A DNA stretch of 64,000 bases. It comes from Marinifilum breve. GTDB taxonomy: Bacteria; Bacteroidota; Bacteroidia; Bacteroidales; Marinifilaceae. A program made the translations under genes and the position numbers. Position 1 is the first letter of the stretch; each line of letters begins with the position of its first letter. Where the stretch lies: the NCBI RefSeq assembly GCF_003202155.1, contig NZ_QFLI01000001.1, forward strand, positions 248,001 to 312,000, written 5' to 3'. Below are positions 8,790-17,667 of the stretch, piece after piece. The notes beneath the pieces were generated by a model, which saw only the letters and a program-made list of their open reading frames with translations, searched no databases and was not told where the DNA came from.

Positions 8790-9536
8790 ATGTCAACAAG
8801 TATTTATTTTTACTGCAATGGTGATGAGGTCAATAGTATTGGCAAAACCATTGAAACAGAAAGTGAAAAAATTGATACCAGCGAAGATCCTATTTTTACC
8901 CAAATTATTGCTGAAGAGAAGCAAGAACGCTCGGTATTGGAAAACAGTATCAAGTACAATAAAAGAGGCTCTGTTAGCAAGGAATTAAAGGAATTGGACG
9001 ATATTTTCGACAATGACTTTACTTGTTTGAAAGGCTTTATTATTGCCAACCGAAACATGACCAGTGAAGAAATTGCCAATGATGCCAACGAAATTTGGGA
9101 TTTAATGGGCAAGTACAATCGTCAGCTTCACAACTTAAGTTTGGAAGGGCAGTTTACCAATGCCAATATCCTGTTCTCAAAACTTGAAGAGCCTGTTATG
9201 AAGGCCAAGATTGATAAAATGATTGGCGTAAGCGATTGCTTGGTAAAGGCAAAAGCATCTCTTAATAATGCTGAGCTTTGCTACGAGGAGCTGAACGCTC
9301 AGGAATCGCAAATTGAGGAAGTGATTGCTCCATCGAGTCAAAAGAACATTCTTCGCAACATCATTAACGAAAAGCTGTTGCCACATTTGAACAACTGGAA
9401 TATGGTGCAGCCTGATAAGTATGGTGCTTTATTGGATGCCATCGAGCGAAGAATTGAAGAGGTAAACGCAAAAGCGCGTGCTCGTAAAACCCGAAATGCC
9501 AATGATGGCATTGAGGATGAAACCACCGAAGATTAA
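8790..9536 (+). CDS. Hypothetical all-helical protein
   Basis: A 248-aa soluble protein, rich in Glu, Asn and Lys, predicted almost entirely alpha-helical, with a charged C-terminal tail (KARARKTRNANDGIEDETTED). I do not recognise a motif. The helix pattern (KELDDIFDNDFTCLKGFI, then LMGKYNRQLHNLSLEGQF) faintly recalls DUF6261-type Bacteroidota proteins, but this is weak. It is the gene directly downstream of the 41-bp array, which ends about 165 bp before its ATG. It is followed by a clear terminator, so it is a single-gene unit. A link between this protein and the array is worth testing but is not shown by the sequence. Confidence 0.7.
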   Translation: MSTSIYFYCNGDEVNSIGKTIETESEKIDTSEDPIFTQIIAEEKQERSVLENSIKYNKRGSVSKELKELDDIFDNDFTCLKGFIIANRNMTSEEIANDANEIWDLMGKYNRQLHNLSLEGQFTNANILFSKLEEPVMKAKIDKMIGVSDCLVKAKASLNNAELCYEELNAQESQIEEVIAPSSQKNILRNIINEKLLPHLNNWNMVQPDKYGALLDAIERRIEEVNAKARARKTRNANDGIEDETTED

Positions 9537-9567
9537 TTCCATTTCTATAATTTTTAAGGGCTATTAT

Positions 9568-9596
9568 GGGACATGCGGATGTGTGTCCCTTTTTTT
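9568..9596 (+). terminator. Intrinsic terminator
   Basis: GGGACA (9568-9573) pairs with TGTCCC (9584-9589) and is followed by a T-run (9590-9596), 32 bp after the stop of the helical protein gene. Confidence 0.8.
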
Positions 9597-9691
9597 ATGC
9601 TCACTTTGATACCTCACGCTAACATTCTTAATAAATTCATGTTAGGGATTATTATATGTGTTCAAAGATTATCAAAAAATGCTTTAGAGTT

Positions 9692-9740
9692 CCGTCGCAT
9701 GATAGTAGGAATCTATTTTTAATGCCTTCCTATGCGACGG
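9692..9740. repeat. Imperfect inverted repeat (CCGTCGCAT)
   Basis: CCGTCGCAT (9692-9700) pairs with ATGCGACGG (9732-9740), and AGGAA with TTCCT inside. There is no T-run, and it looks like another dispersed intergenic palindrome. A weaker hairpin, CTAACAT (9619-9625) with ATGTTAG (9639-9645), precedes it. Confidence 0.55.
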
Positions 9741-9757
9741 ATTTGAATTTCTAAATT

Positions 9758-9840
9758 CTCCCTTTTCAGGGGGAGATGCCGACAGGCAGAGGGGTGTTTG
9801 TTCATAACTTACTAATTCACCCTTTAGTCTGTCGACAGTT
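9758..9840. repeat. Dispersed repeat flanking the RNase H gene, copy 1
   Basis: CTCCC...GGGGGAG, then ATGCCGACAGGCAGAGGGGTG, a variable middle, and CACCCTTTAGTCTGTCGACAG. The same blocks in the same order and orientation recur at 10809-10910 on the other side of the RNase H gene. Confidence 0.7.
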
Positions 9841-9850
9841 TGTTCACACT

Positions 9851-10633
9851 TCACTGTTCATTGTTCATTGTCTTTCGCGCCAGGCGATGACAGAAATCTT
9901 GTTTCTCATCTCCAGAGTGTCCTTTTATCCAGTTGAACTCCATCAGTTTTCCTTTGCAGAGCTCGTTCACCTCTTGCCAGTATTCGGAAAATTGAACATC
10001 GCGACCAAAGGCGGTTTGCCAGTTGTTGTGTTGCCAAAAATGCACCCATTGTACCAAGCCTCGAATCACAAATCTGCTATCGGTATTGATCTGTATTTTC
10101 TCAACAGTTTTTAAACGCTGTAATCCATCCAATACAGCCAACAGCTCCATCATATTGCTGCTTCCTCCTTCAATCATTCGGGAGTAGATTTGCTGGCTAC
10201 CATCCGGATCTTCGGTAAATCCGCCATATGCCGATTGGTTGAATTCCGTGGAGTGTGATCCGTCGGCATAGATTTTATGAATGCTTTTTGTTTCGATCTT
10301 ACTGGTAGTAATTTGTAGCTCATCCGTTCGTCGGTCAACCCTAATGTAGGTATTAAAATCGGCCTCTTCTAAAAATCGAAAATCCTCTATAAACACACAG
10401 TTGATGGTTTGATTGGGTTTTAAATTTCCTTTAATGGCAGAGCGCATCACCTTTTCGAACTGAAACTTCAGCTTACAAATCGTTGCAGCTAAATTCGATT
10501 CTTCATCAATTTTAATTTCACCCAATGTTGGTAGATAAGTCAGGTGAATTTTTTCAACCTCATTTGAGAGGAAACATTCTACCTGATCTCCATTTATGGA
10601 TTTTATTTGTAGCATGACTTTGATTACATCCAT
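9851..10633 (-). CDS. RNase H-domain protein with an N-terminal extension
   Basis: Predicted to cleave RNA in RNA-DNA hybrids. The C-terminal half (about residues 120-260) is a type I RNase H fold. YADGSH gives Asp124, MMELLAVLDGL gives Glu163 and INTDSRFVIRG gives Asp185. WIKGHSGD gives His239, the mobile catalytic histidine. The fourth carboxylate, Asp134 of E. coli RNase HI, aligns with His249 in FCHRLAR. The first 115 residues are an extra domain I do not recognise. The W/Q-rich substrate loop (VQWVHFWQHNNWQ) is typical of the handle region. It is a single gene flanked by direct copies of a dispersed repeat. An in-frame ATG seven codons in is an alternative start. Confidence 0.85.
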   Translation of the reverse strand: MDVIKVMLQIKSINGDQVECFLSNEVEKIHLTYLPTLGEIKIDEESNLAATICKLKFQFEKVMRSAIKGNLKPNQTINCVFIEDFRFLEEADFNTYIRVDRRTDELQITTSKIETKSIHKIYADGSHSTEFNQSAYGGFTEDPDGSQQIYSRMIEGGSSNMMELLAVLDGLQRLKTVEKIQINTDSRFVIRGLVQWVHFWQHNNWQTAFGRDVQFSEYWQEVNELCKGKLMEFNWIKGHSGDEKQDFCHRLARKTMNNEQ

Positions 10634-10701
10634 TCCGCAATTTAAGCTTTAGGATTGATATAGCTTGTGTTTGGGTTGGCAAAATTGCCTCACTCAAGAA
10701 A

Positions 10702-10733
10702 ACACCTCACCCTAACCCTCTCCTTAAGGAGCT
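10702..10733. repeat. REP-like palindrome, copy 2 (truncated)
   Basis: ACACCTCACCCTAACCCTCT then CCTTAAGG. It shares the left arm of copy 1 but loses the GAGGG end. Confidence 0.6.
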
Positions 10734-10808
10734 ATTCTTTATACATATTTATTTTCGTGAATATAACTTGACGAAGAATGAGATATGCAATCACCTAATT
10801 ACCAAGGC

Positions 10809-10910
10809 CTCCCCTTCTTGGGGAGATGCCGACAGCCAGAGGGGTGCATTTTGGATAAAATTATTATTACTCACCCTTTAGTCTGTCGACAGTTTCCCTA
10901 AAAGGGAAAC
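10809..10910. repeat. Dispersed repeat flanking the RNase H gene, copy 2
   Basis: CTCCCC...GGGGAG, then ATGCCGACAGCCAGAGGGGTG, a variable middle, CACCCTTTAGTCTGTCGACAG and a terminal hairpin GTTTCCC-TAAAA-GGGAAAC (10892-10910). It has the same orientation as the copy at 9758-9840. Confidence 0.7.
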
Positions 10911-11068
10911 ACTCAACTTGCAAATATTATAAATGATTCATCCTTACCTAATCAAAATACCTATTCCAGATTTGCGTATAAAGAGTAGCTTAAGGAGTGG
11001 GAATATCCACGAATTAAATAAGTAGAAAACTATAACAAATATCCTCGTGGCGATGGTCTGGAGAACTT

Positions 11069-11108
11069 CCCTTCTCCTCGAGGAGAAGGGATTGAGGGAT
11101 GAGGTGAT
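11069..11108. repeat. REP-like palindrome, copy 3 (inverted)
   Basis: A perfect palindrome, CCCTTCTCC-TCGA-GGAGAAGGG (11069-11090), followed by ATTGAGGGATGAGGTG. This is the reverse complement of the CACCTCACCCTA lead of copies 1 and 2. Confidence 0.65.
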
Positions 11109-11171
11109 TTCCAGCCAATGTTCATTTTCTACGAAGATTTTAGGGCTAAATCCCCTTACCAAATTGGAATC

Positions 11172-11202
11172 AAAAAAAGCCACCCCCACAATGGAGATGG
11201 CT
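11172..11202 (-). terminator. Terminator of the M13 peptidase gene
   Basis: On the minus strand AGCCATCTCC pairs imperfectly with GGGGGTGGCT and is followed by seven Ts, about 45 bp after the stop codon. A second hairpin, CTGTCAG (11216-11222) with CTGACAG (11234-11240), lies between. Confidence 0.7.
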
Positions 11203-11246
11203 ATATTTTCTTACTCTGTCAGTCCTTGCGACGCTGACAGGTTTGT

Positions 11247-13286
11247 TTACCAGATTACTGCACGTTGTTCTTCGGTGCGGTACAATGGATCTGTTTCAGC
11301 AATTTCGAATGCTTCGTAGAATTCAGGAATGTTGAACAATCCACCATTTACACGGTATTTACCTGGTGAGTGAACATCTTCCTTAATCAATTTTCTTAGG
11401 TACTTATCGCGAGTGTTACCTCTCCAAACTTTTGAATAAGCCAAGAAGAAACGCTGCATGTTAGTGAAGCCTTCGATATCAGCTGGCTGATCACCATCTA
11501 AAGCCATTTTGTAAGCTTCTAAAGCAACAGTTAATCCACCGTAATCAGCAATGTTTTCGCCAAGAGTTAGCTTACCATCAACATGAAGATCATCGAATGC
11601 ATAGAATCCGTTGAATTGCTCAACCAATTTCTCTGCTCTTGCGTTAAACTTCTCTGTATCTTCTGGAGTCCACCAGTCTCTCATGTTACCATCCTTATCG
11701 AATCTACGACCTGAATCATCGAAACCGTGAGTCATTTCGTGACCAATTACAACACCAATTGCACCGTAGTTTACAGCATCATCACCATCTAAATAGAAGA
11801 ATGGAGGCTGAAGAATTGCAGCTGGGAAAACCACTTCGTTCAATAATGGATGGTAGTAAGCGTTTACAGTCTGAGGAGTCATACCCCATTTTTCGGTATC
11901 AACTGGCTGACCCAATTTTGCAATATTTTTAGCATCATAGAATTTTGCAGATCTCCACAAGTTTTGGATGTAAGAGTCAGTTCCAACTTCTAGTTTTGAA
12001 TAATCTTCCCACTTGTCTGGATAACCAATCTTCACACCAAAAGCATCTAACTTAGCCAAAGCTTGTGTTCTTGTAGAATCGCTCATCCATTCCAATTTCT
12101 CAATTCTTCCGCGCAAAGCAATCTTCAAATTGTTTACCAACTTGTCCATTCTTTCTTTCGCTTCTGGTGGGAAATATTTAGCAACGTACAATTGACCAAC
12201 TGCTTCACCTAAAACACCACCTGTTGCATTCGACATGCGTCTCCAACGTGGTTGTTGTTCTGTAGCACCAGTTAACACTGTTCCGTAGAAAGCAAAGTTT
12301 TGCTTCTCCAATTCTGTACCTACAGAACCTGCGGCATCATCCAATACTTTCCATTTTAGGTACAATTTGATATCTGCCATTTTCTCATCAACCAACATTT
12401 GGTTCAATTCTGCCATATATCTTGGGTGAGTAGTAATTACATACTCTTTGATATCAGCACCTCTTCCTTTGAAATATGTTGCCCAATCGAAGTTTGGATA
12501 TTCATTCATCAATGTTTCAACTGGCTTAGGGTTGTACATTGCTGGGTAGTTTCTATTCTCTAAACGAGTGTTGAATTTAGCAGCCATGCGAGTCTCAAAC
12601 TTCATGATTCTCTCTGCATTTTTTACGGCAACATCAGCATCTTCACCAATCAATTCGAACATTTTGGCAACGTGCTTCACAAATTCTTTACGGATGTTTA
12701 GATTGGTTTCGTTATCAACTACGTAATAATCACGATCTGACAATGAAAGTCCATCTTCTGACAAATACATGCGGTTAACCTCTGTATTTTTCAAATCTTG
12801 CTCAACACCAGCGCTAAATAATGCGCTAATACCCATTTGGTGCAAGTGAACCAATTCGTCACGAAGATCAGTTACGTTTTTAAGCTTTGCAATTCTTTCG
12901 AATTCCGGAAGCAATGGCTTGATACCAACTTCGTCAATCTTCTTTACATCCATTGCTGTTGCATAGAAATCTTTAATCTTTTTCAGATTACTTCCTTCTT
13001 CTGCATTTTCAGCTTTTGCAGCATCTTCCAACAAAGTGTGAACTGCTTCGTTTGCTTTTTCACCAAGGATATCAAATGCGCCATAACGACTTCTATCTGC
13101 AGGAATTGGAGTGTTTTTCATCCAAGTTCCGTTAGCATATTCGAAGAAATCTTCACCTGGTTTTACAGATAAGTTCATGTCCTCTTTTTTGATCACACCA
13201 ATTCCTTTTTGAGATTGTTGTGAACATGCAACTGTAATAGCAAGAGCGGCTCCAAGGCCTAGTGCTCCCCATGCTAGTTTTTTCAT
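11247..13286 (-). CDS. M13 family zinc metallopeptidase (PepO/neprilysin-like), lipoprotein
   Basis: An endopeptidase acting on oligopeptides outside the cytoplasm. The N-terminus has a signal with a Cys at position 21 (LAITVACSQQ), so it is likely a lipoprotein. PGEDFFEYANGTWMKNTPIP (about residues 43-62) opens the M13 N-domain. The zinc site is GHEMTHGFDDSG with His516, Glu517 and His520. The third ligand is in GENIADYGGL near residue 575. The C-terminus (RTEEQRAVIW) ends with the family's usual aromatic residue. Length (679 aa) is standard. It is a single gene with its own terminator, and about 250 bp separates it from the receptor gene upstream. Confidence 0.95.
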   Translation of the reverse strand: MKKLAWGALGLGAALAITVACSQQSQKGIGVIKKEDMNLSVKPGEDFFEYANGTWMKNTPIPADRSRYGAFDILGEKANEAVHTLLEDAAKAENAEEGSNLKKIKDFYATAMDVKKIDEVGIKPLLPEFERIAKLKNVTDLRDELVHLHQMGISALFSAGVEQDLKNTEVNRMYLSEDGLSLSDRDYYVVDNETNLNIRKEFVKHVAKMFELIGEDADVAVKNAERIMKFETRMAAKFNTRLENRNYPAMYNPKPVETLMNEYPNFDWATYFKGRGADIKEYVITTHPRYMAELNQMLVDEKMADIKLYLKWKVLDDAAGSVGTELEKQNFAFYGTVLTGATEQQPRWRRMSNATGGVLGEAVGQLYVAKYFPPEAKERMDKLVNNLKIALRGRIEKLEWMSDSTRTQALAKLDAFGVKIGYPDKWEDYSKLEVGTDSYIQNLWRSAKFYDAKNIAKLGQPVDTEKWGMTPQTVNAYYHPLLNEVVFPAAILQPPFFYLDGDDAVNYGAIGVVIGHEMTHGFDDSGRRFDKDGNMRDWWTPEDTEKFNARAEKLVEQFNGFYAFDDLHVDGKLTLGENIADYGGLTVALEAYKMALDGDQPADIEGFTNMQRFFLAYSKVWRGNTRDKYLRKLIKEDVHSPGKYRVNGGLFNIPEFYEAFEIAETDPLYRTEEQRAVIW

Positions 13287-13535
13287 GTCTATTGTTTTTA
13301 TAATTTAGTTTTTGATTCTTGGTTTTCTTAAGCTGCCGAAATTATAAAAATTCCGAACAATACACCTATTTTTTCGATAAGCAGAACAAATCTCGGGATA
13401 AGTCTCTTTGCGAATCTTGAGTAAAACAGGGCAAAATCAATTCTCTCTAATTTGAATTTGATTTTTACCTACACAATCTGCGAAACTTTTATCTTCTGTA
13501 TTGATCAGAAAGAAATCAAAGAATATTGAAAATGG

Positions 13536-15917
13536 TTATTTCTGATTGTCGAAATTATAGGTCAACTTTAACATTACCGATGGTTTGTTTCGATAGTGAT
13601 CCTCAAAAACAAAATTATTGCCCTTGGTTGTGCTCTTGTATTTAATACTATTGAATACATTGTTTACAGATAGTAAAATCTGCCACTGATCATCCTTAAT
13701 GGATTTCTTTATGGCCATATTAGAAAAAACATATGCTTCCCGCTCAGATTGCGCAGAAACGTACGGACTCTTGTATTTCACGTCCCATTTAAAGGTAAAA
13801 TTCTTGGGCAGTGTAATAATGTTATTCAGTCTTGAATCAACTTTGAATTGCTCCTCTCTTGAATCTTGATTTTCATAGTCAACATCTAATCTGTAATGAT
13901 ACATACTCGTGGATAGGTTTATATTCCACCAGGGAAACAGATCTATACCTCCCATAAATTCACAACCTATACTCAGGGAGTTACCAATATTATCTTGTGA
14001 AGAAACACTTACGTTTTCCGATTCCAATCGATAATAATCCTGAATCACATCCGATGATTCATGAGCAAACAACTCAAGGCCAATAAAATCTTTGTTCCAT
14101 GATTTTTTATAATTCAATTCATACGAATTGGAATAAGAAGGCTTTAAATTTGCATTTCCTTCTACGTATGAGTAGCTATCTTCGTATGTCCTAAATGGAG
14201 CCAATGGCCAATAGTTCGGTCTCCTTACTCTACGAGAATAACTGGCTCCAATTTGATGTTCGTCGGTAAAATTGTATAACAAATGAGCACTTGGGAAGAA
14301 GTCCCAAAAATCTTTACTAGATGGCTGTTTAATTCTCTCCCCCTGCTGATTGGTATATTCATAATCCGATTGGCGATCAGTCCATTCCACTCGAGCTCCC
14401 AATTTATATTCAAACTTTCCAACTTCACTCTTAAATGTAGCGAACCCTGCATAAATATCTCTTTTGTAAACCACCTCCTGATCTATTGGATCATTGGGAA
14501 TGGGAGCAAATACATCATCAGAATCGTATGTTCCGTTAACGACTGTCATTTTGGGAATGTGATCAGTATCCATTTGTCCACCTATTTCAAAGGAAGAGTT
14601 TTCACTCAATTTATTCGAGTAACACAGTTTCAGGCTTACAAAAGTTTCGTTGCTTTCTGTATCTTTTGAACCTATTCTTTCTACTCTATCTGCATAAGTT
14701 TTCGTATCAATCGCTTCCCCAATGTATTGATGTAAGTAGGTAGAATAATCGGCATAAAAAGATAACAAATGATCTTTATCTTTTGTGAAACTGTGTTCAT
14801 ATTCAAATGTTGCTCCAAGGTATTGATATTCACTTTTATTTCTGTTCTTCAAATCGTAATCTTCATATTTGATTTCATTTCCATCCTGTAAAGTTTGCTC
14901 CACAAAATGTCCATTTGCTTCGTGATCATTACCAAGTAGAAGTGGGTTTACATTAATATTAAAATCTATACAGTCTTTGTCTGTAAGATCATAATTGAAC
15001 CCAAACTCTACATATCCATTGGTTCCTGATTGTTTTCGATCTAATTGGTAATCAACCAAGAATTGCTGGCCTTCATAATTATTAATCTTGCTACCATTAA
15101 TCTCAACATCACTCCAATAATTTTTACTGGCATTACCATTAATGTACCACCCTCCTTTTTCCGATTGCTTATCAATTGATAATGAAAAGCGTTTTGTATC
15201 GTTGGTAGAAAATTGAGCACTTGAAGTAATTGCGTATCCTTCCAAACGATTCTTCTTCAATATAATTTGAATAATACCCGCCGTTCCTTCAGCATCATAT
15301 TTCGCTGATGGATTTGTAATTACTTCGATTTTATCAATTTTAGATGCATCCAATTGTTGCATTTTTTCAACCCCATTTCTCACAGGGTGTCCGTTTATAA
15401 ATACCTTAAAAGTTCCATCACCTCGATAGGTCAACTCTCCCTCAAAATTAACTTCCAATGATGGCACATTCTCCAAAAGATCTAAAGCCACACTTGCTTC
15501 AGGAAAACTGGAAGCATTTATCACTTTTCGATCCACCTTATAACTTACAGGAGATTTAACTGCTTTAACAGTAACCTCATTCAAATTTTCACTTAATACC
15601 TTTAGTTTTACATCTCCAAGGTTTCTTATGCCCTTATATACATCTACATCCTTAAACTCAACAGATTGGTAGCCTATAAAACTTAACATCAAATTGTATT
15701 TCCCCTTCTTTATTTTTTCAATTTCAAAAACTCCATCATCATTGGTAATTGCTCCCAATAAAATGGTAGAATCACTTAACGAGGTTAAAATGGCATTGGC
15801 ATATGGAAGTGGACTCGAATTCTGTTCATCAATTATTTTTCCTGTGATTTTACAATTTTGGGCGTGTACATTTTGTAATAACAGAAGGAAAACTATTATT
15901 AAAATCTTGTTTTTCAT
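13536..15917 (-). CDS. TonB-dependent-receptor-like outer membrane beta-barrel protein
   Basis: A 793-aa outer-membrane protein. A signal peptide (MKNKILIIVFLLLLQNVHAQ) is followed by a carboxypeptidase-regulatory-like beta-sandwich (residues 22-100, KITGKIIDEQNSSPLPYANA). Next comes a plug domain (about 125-225, with IDKIEVITNPSAKYDAEGTA), then a long barrel of the OMP_b-brl_3 type ending in LKLTYNFDNQK. No SusD partner or obvious TonB box is nearby, so it belongs to the receptor-like group of unknown cargo rather than SusC. Homologous in layout to the receptor at 50573-53008. A short palindrome, GGATTGCAATCC, sits about 30 bp upstream. Confidence 0.85.
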   Translation of the reverse strand: MKNKILIIVFLLLLQNVHAQNCKITGKIIDEQNSSPLPYANAILTSLSDSTILLGAITNDDGVFEIEKIKKGKYNLMLSFIGYQSVEFKDVDVYKGIRNLGDVKLKVLSENLNEVTVKAVKSPVSYKVDRKVINASSFPEASVALDLLENVPSLEVNFEGELTYRGDGTFKVFINGHPVRNGVEKMQQLDASKIDKIEVITNPSAKYDAEGTAGIIQIILKKNRLEGYAITSSAQFSTNDTKRFSLSIDKQSEKGGWYINGNASKNYWSDVEINGSKINNYEGQQFLVDYQLDRKQSGTNGYVEFGFNYDLTDKDCIDFNINVNPLLLGNDHEANGHFVEQTLQDGNEIKYEDYDLKNRNKSEYQYLGATFEYEHSFTKDKDHLLSFYADYSTYLHQYIGEAIDTKTYADRVERIGSKDTESNETFVSLKLCYSNKLSENSSFEIGGQMDTDHIPKMTVVNGTYDSDDVFAPIPNDPIDQEVVYKRDIYAGFATFKSEVGKFEYKLGARVEWTDRQSDYEYTNQQGERIKQPSSKDFWDFFPSAHLLYNFTDEHQIGASYSRRVRRPNYWPLAPFRTYEDSYSYVEGNANLKPSYSNSYELNYKKSWNKDFIGLELFAHESSDVIQDYYRLESENVSVSSQDNIGNSLSIGCEFMGGIDLFPWWNINLSTSMYHYRLDVDYENQDSREEQFKVDSRLNNIITLPKNFTFKWDVKYKSPYVSAQSEREAYVFSNMAIKKSIKDDQWQILLSVNNVFNSIKYKSTTKGNNFVFEDHYRNKPSVMLKLTYNFDNQK

Positions 15918-15946
15918 TTCGATTCTTTTGAGTTAATGGTTTTTAG

Positions 15947-15958
15947 GGATTGCAATCC
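15947..15958. repeat. Single GGATTGCAATCC palindrome
   Basis: A perfect 12-bp palindrome upstream of the outer-membrane receptor, with the same variable-stem form (GGATTnnAATCC) as the boxes at 3705-3717. A degenerate CCTGATTTTAAATCCA follows around 16066-16081. Confidence 0.4.
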
Positions 15959-16109
15959 TTACTCGTTGTCTATTTCTTAACTTTTTCTGATATTTGGCAA
16001 AGCTTAGGCCGAATATTTTATGTAATATTAAAAGCAAGACGAACAGAGCATTCAAAATGTTACAGGCCTGATTTTAAATCCATAGTTAGACTTACTAAAC
16101 ATTCATAAT

Positions 16110-17210
16110 ATGTGTGAGGCAGATAATACAAGAGGAAGAGTGATATTGGGTATGAGTGGAGGAACCGACTCTTCGGTGACTGCTATGATGTTGCAAGATC
16201 AGGGATATGAAGTGATTGGCGTTTCGCTGTGGTTTTACACCAACAATCATTCTTATGATGAAAATGATAATTACCCTGACTTTATTGTAGATGCTCAAAA
16301 ACTTGCACATAAACTTGGTTTGGAACATCATGTTATCGATGCTCGTAAGGAATTTAGGGATACCATTATTCAATTCTTTTTAGATGAATATTTGGCTGGT
16401 CGCACGCCTAGTCCGTGTATTCAATGCAATCCGAATTTGAAATGGAAGTTATTGCTCGAAAAAGCTGATGAACTGAATTGTGATCATATCGCAACTGGCC
16501 ATTACATTACCATTGAGGATGAGAATGGTTTGTTCTACATCAAAAAAGGAAAAGACCCTGCCAAAGATCAATCTTACTTTCTTTGGAACCTAAAACAGGG
16601 TATTCTTTCCAGAACACTTACCCCACTAGGGAAATACACAAAAACTGAAGTTCGTAAGATTGCAAAATCTTATGGATTTGAAGAGGTAGCCAAGAAAAAG
16701 GAAAGTATGGGTGTTTGCTTTATGGATCGTAAAGATTACCGTGACTTTTTGCAAGAGATGATTCCTGATTTAAATGAAAAGATCGGAAAAGGAATGGCTG
16801 TAGATGTAAATGGTAAAATTTTGGGAACACACGATGGTTATCCTTACTATACGGTAGGACAAAAGCGAGGTATTGAGTTGGAAGAAAAAACGGGTTTAAT
16901 GGTCAGCCGAATTGATGCCAAGAACAACACTTTAATCCTGGAGAAAAAAGCTGATTTAAATAAGCTCCAACTTAGAATATCGAGTTACTATTTCCATAAC
17001 ATTGAGGATATCAAGCAAGACAATATTACCACAGTGGTAAGAGGTCTTGGTTTAAATCCTGAGGGATATTCGAAGATTACAATTTTGAATGAGAATGAAC
17101 TATTGGTTGATCTGGAAAATCCTGCCTGGGCAATGGCACCCGGACAACCTGTTGCCTTTTACATTGGCAACAAATTAATTGGCGGTGGTTTTGCCGAATA
17201 CAATGATTGA
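16110..17210 (+). CDS. mnmA: tRNA-specific 2-thiouridylase
   Basis: Installs the 2-thio group on the wobble uridine of tRNAs for Lys, Glu and Gln, using sulfur relayed by a cysteine desulfurase system. The PP-loop ATP motif is SGGTDSS (residues 16-22). The catalytic cysteine pair is Cys103 (in TPSPCIQCN) and Cys203 (in GVCFMD). GHYITIEDENG and KDQSYFLW are further family motifs, and a C-terminal beta barrel ends the protein. Length is 366 aa. Thr replaces the usual Val in SGGVDSS, and the CIQC form differs from the common CVxCN. Bacteroidota often carry more than one MnmA-like paralogue, so this may be the second copy. It is monocistronic with a palindrome (17291-17308) after it. Confidence 0.92.
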   Translation: MCEADNTRGRVILGMSGGTDSSVTAMMLQDQGYEVIGVSLWFYTNNHSYDENDNYPDFIVDAQKLAHKLGLEHHVIDARKEFRDTIIQFFLDEYLAGRTPSPCIQCNPNLKWKLLLEKADELNCDHIATGHYITIEDENGLFYIKKGKDPAKDQSYFLWNLKQGILSRTLTPLGKYTKTEVRKIAKSYGFEEVAKKKESMGVCFMDRKDYRDFLQEMIPDLNEKIGKGMAVDVNGKILGTHDGYPYYTVGQKRGIELEEKTGLMVSRIDAKNNTLILEKKADLNKLQLRISSYYFHNIEDIKQDNITTVVRGLGLNPEGYSKITILNENELLVDLENPAWAMAPGQPVAFYIGNKLIGGGFAEYND

Positions 17211-17290
17211 ATTTAATTCAATTGTTAGTATACTAATTAATAATTTATAGATTTAAGCCAAGGCCTACAAACAACAAGCTAAAAGCTGAT

Positions 17291-17308
17291 AGCTGTCAGC
17301 TGACAGCT
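17291..17308. repeat. Perfect palindrome AGCTGTCAGCTGACAGCT
   Basis: An 18-bp perfect palindrome, preceded by the related AAGCTAAAAGCTGAT, between mnmA and the DUF3820 gene. It is not followed by a clean T-run. It could be a weak terminator or a dispersed repeat. Confidence 0.5.
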
Positions 17309-17359
17309 TCTTAAATAAAAAAACGGATAGAGATAATTATCTGAAGAATAAAAACAAAT

Positions 17360-17602
17360 ATGACAGATAGCATAAACAAAGCTGAACTAAACGAAGAATT
17401 AATCAAACTGATTCAAATGAGAATGCCTTTTGGCAAATACAAAGGTCGATACCTTATCGATTTACCAGAACCTTATTTGGTATGGTTTCGTGAGAAAGGA
17501 TTTCCTCCGGGGAAATTAGGTGAAATGCTAGCATCCATGTACGAAATTAAATTGAATGGATTGGAAGGTATGCTGCGCCCGTTATGCAAAAAATACCAGT
17601 AA
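17360..17602 (+). CDS. DUF3820 family small protein
   Basis: An 80-aa cytosolic protein. MPFGKYKGRYLIDLPEPYL (about residues 24-42), WFREKGFPPGKLGEML and the trailing LEGMLRPL are the full hallmark of DUF3820, a small family named after a putative quorum-sensing-regulated virulence factor. Its biochemical role is unknown. Length matches the family. It is a single gene convergent with modC. A perfect 19-bp inverted repeat between the two genes probably terminates both. Confidence 0.88.
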   Translation: MTDSINKAELNEELIKLIQMRMPFGKYKGRYLIDLPEPYLVWFREKGFPPGKLGEMLASMYEIKLNGLEGMLRPLCKKYQ

Positions 17603-17612
17603 TATAATTTTC

Positions 17613-17667
17613 AATTAACAATGATCAATTAACAATTGTGTTTTCGCATAATTGATCATTGTTAATT
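17613..17667. terminator. Perfect 19-bp inverted repeat between convergent genes
   Basis: AATTAACAATGATCAATTA (17613-17631) is the exact reverse complement of 17649-17667, with a 17-nt loop. The right arm reaches into the modC stop codon. It has no T-run but sits between two convergent genes, which favours a bidirectional transcription end. The sequence also resembles AT-rich ATTAACAATTG repeats near 41200 and 45730. Confidence 0.55.

Larger units (their letters stand above)
10634..11246. other. 613-bp gene-free, repeat-rich region
   Basis: No credible gene. In order it holds REP-like copy 2 (10702-10733), the second RNase H-flanking repeat (10809-10910), REP-like copy 3 in inverted orientation (11069-11108), a minus-strand terminator (11172-11202) and a hairpin CTGTCAG/CTGACAG (11216-11240). 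Confidence 0.6.

Noticed and set aside
13536-15917. SusC-type receptor of a polysaccharide utilisation locus
   Set aside because: No SusD neighbour is present and the barrel is the OMP_b-brl_3 type. The same applies to 50573-53008.
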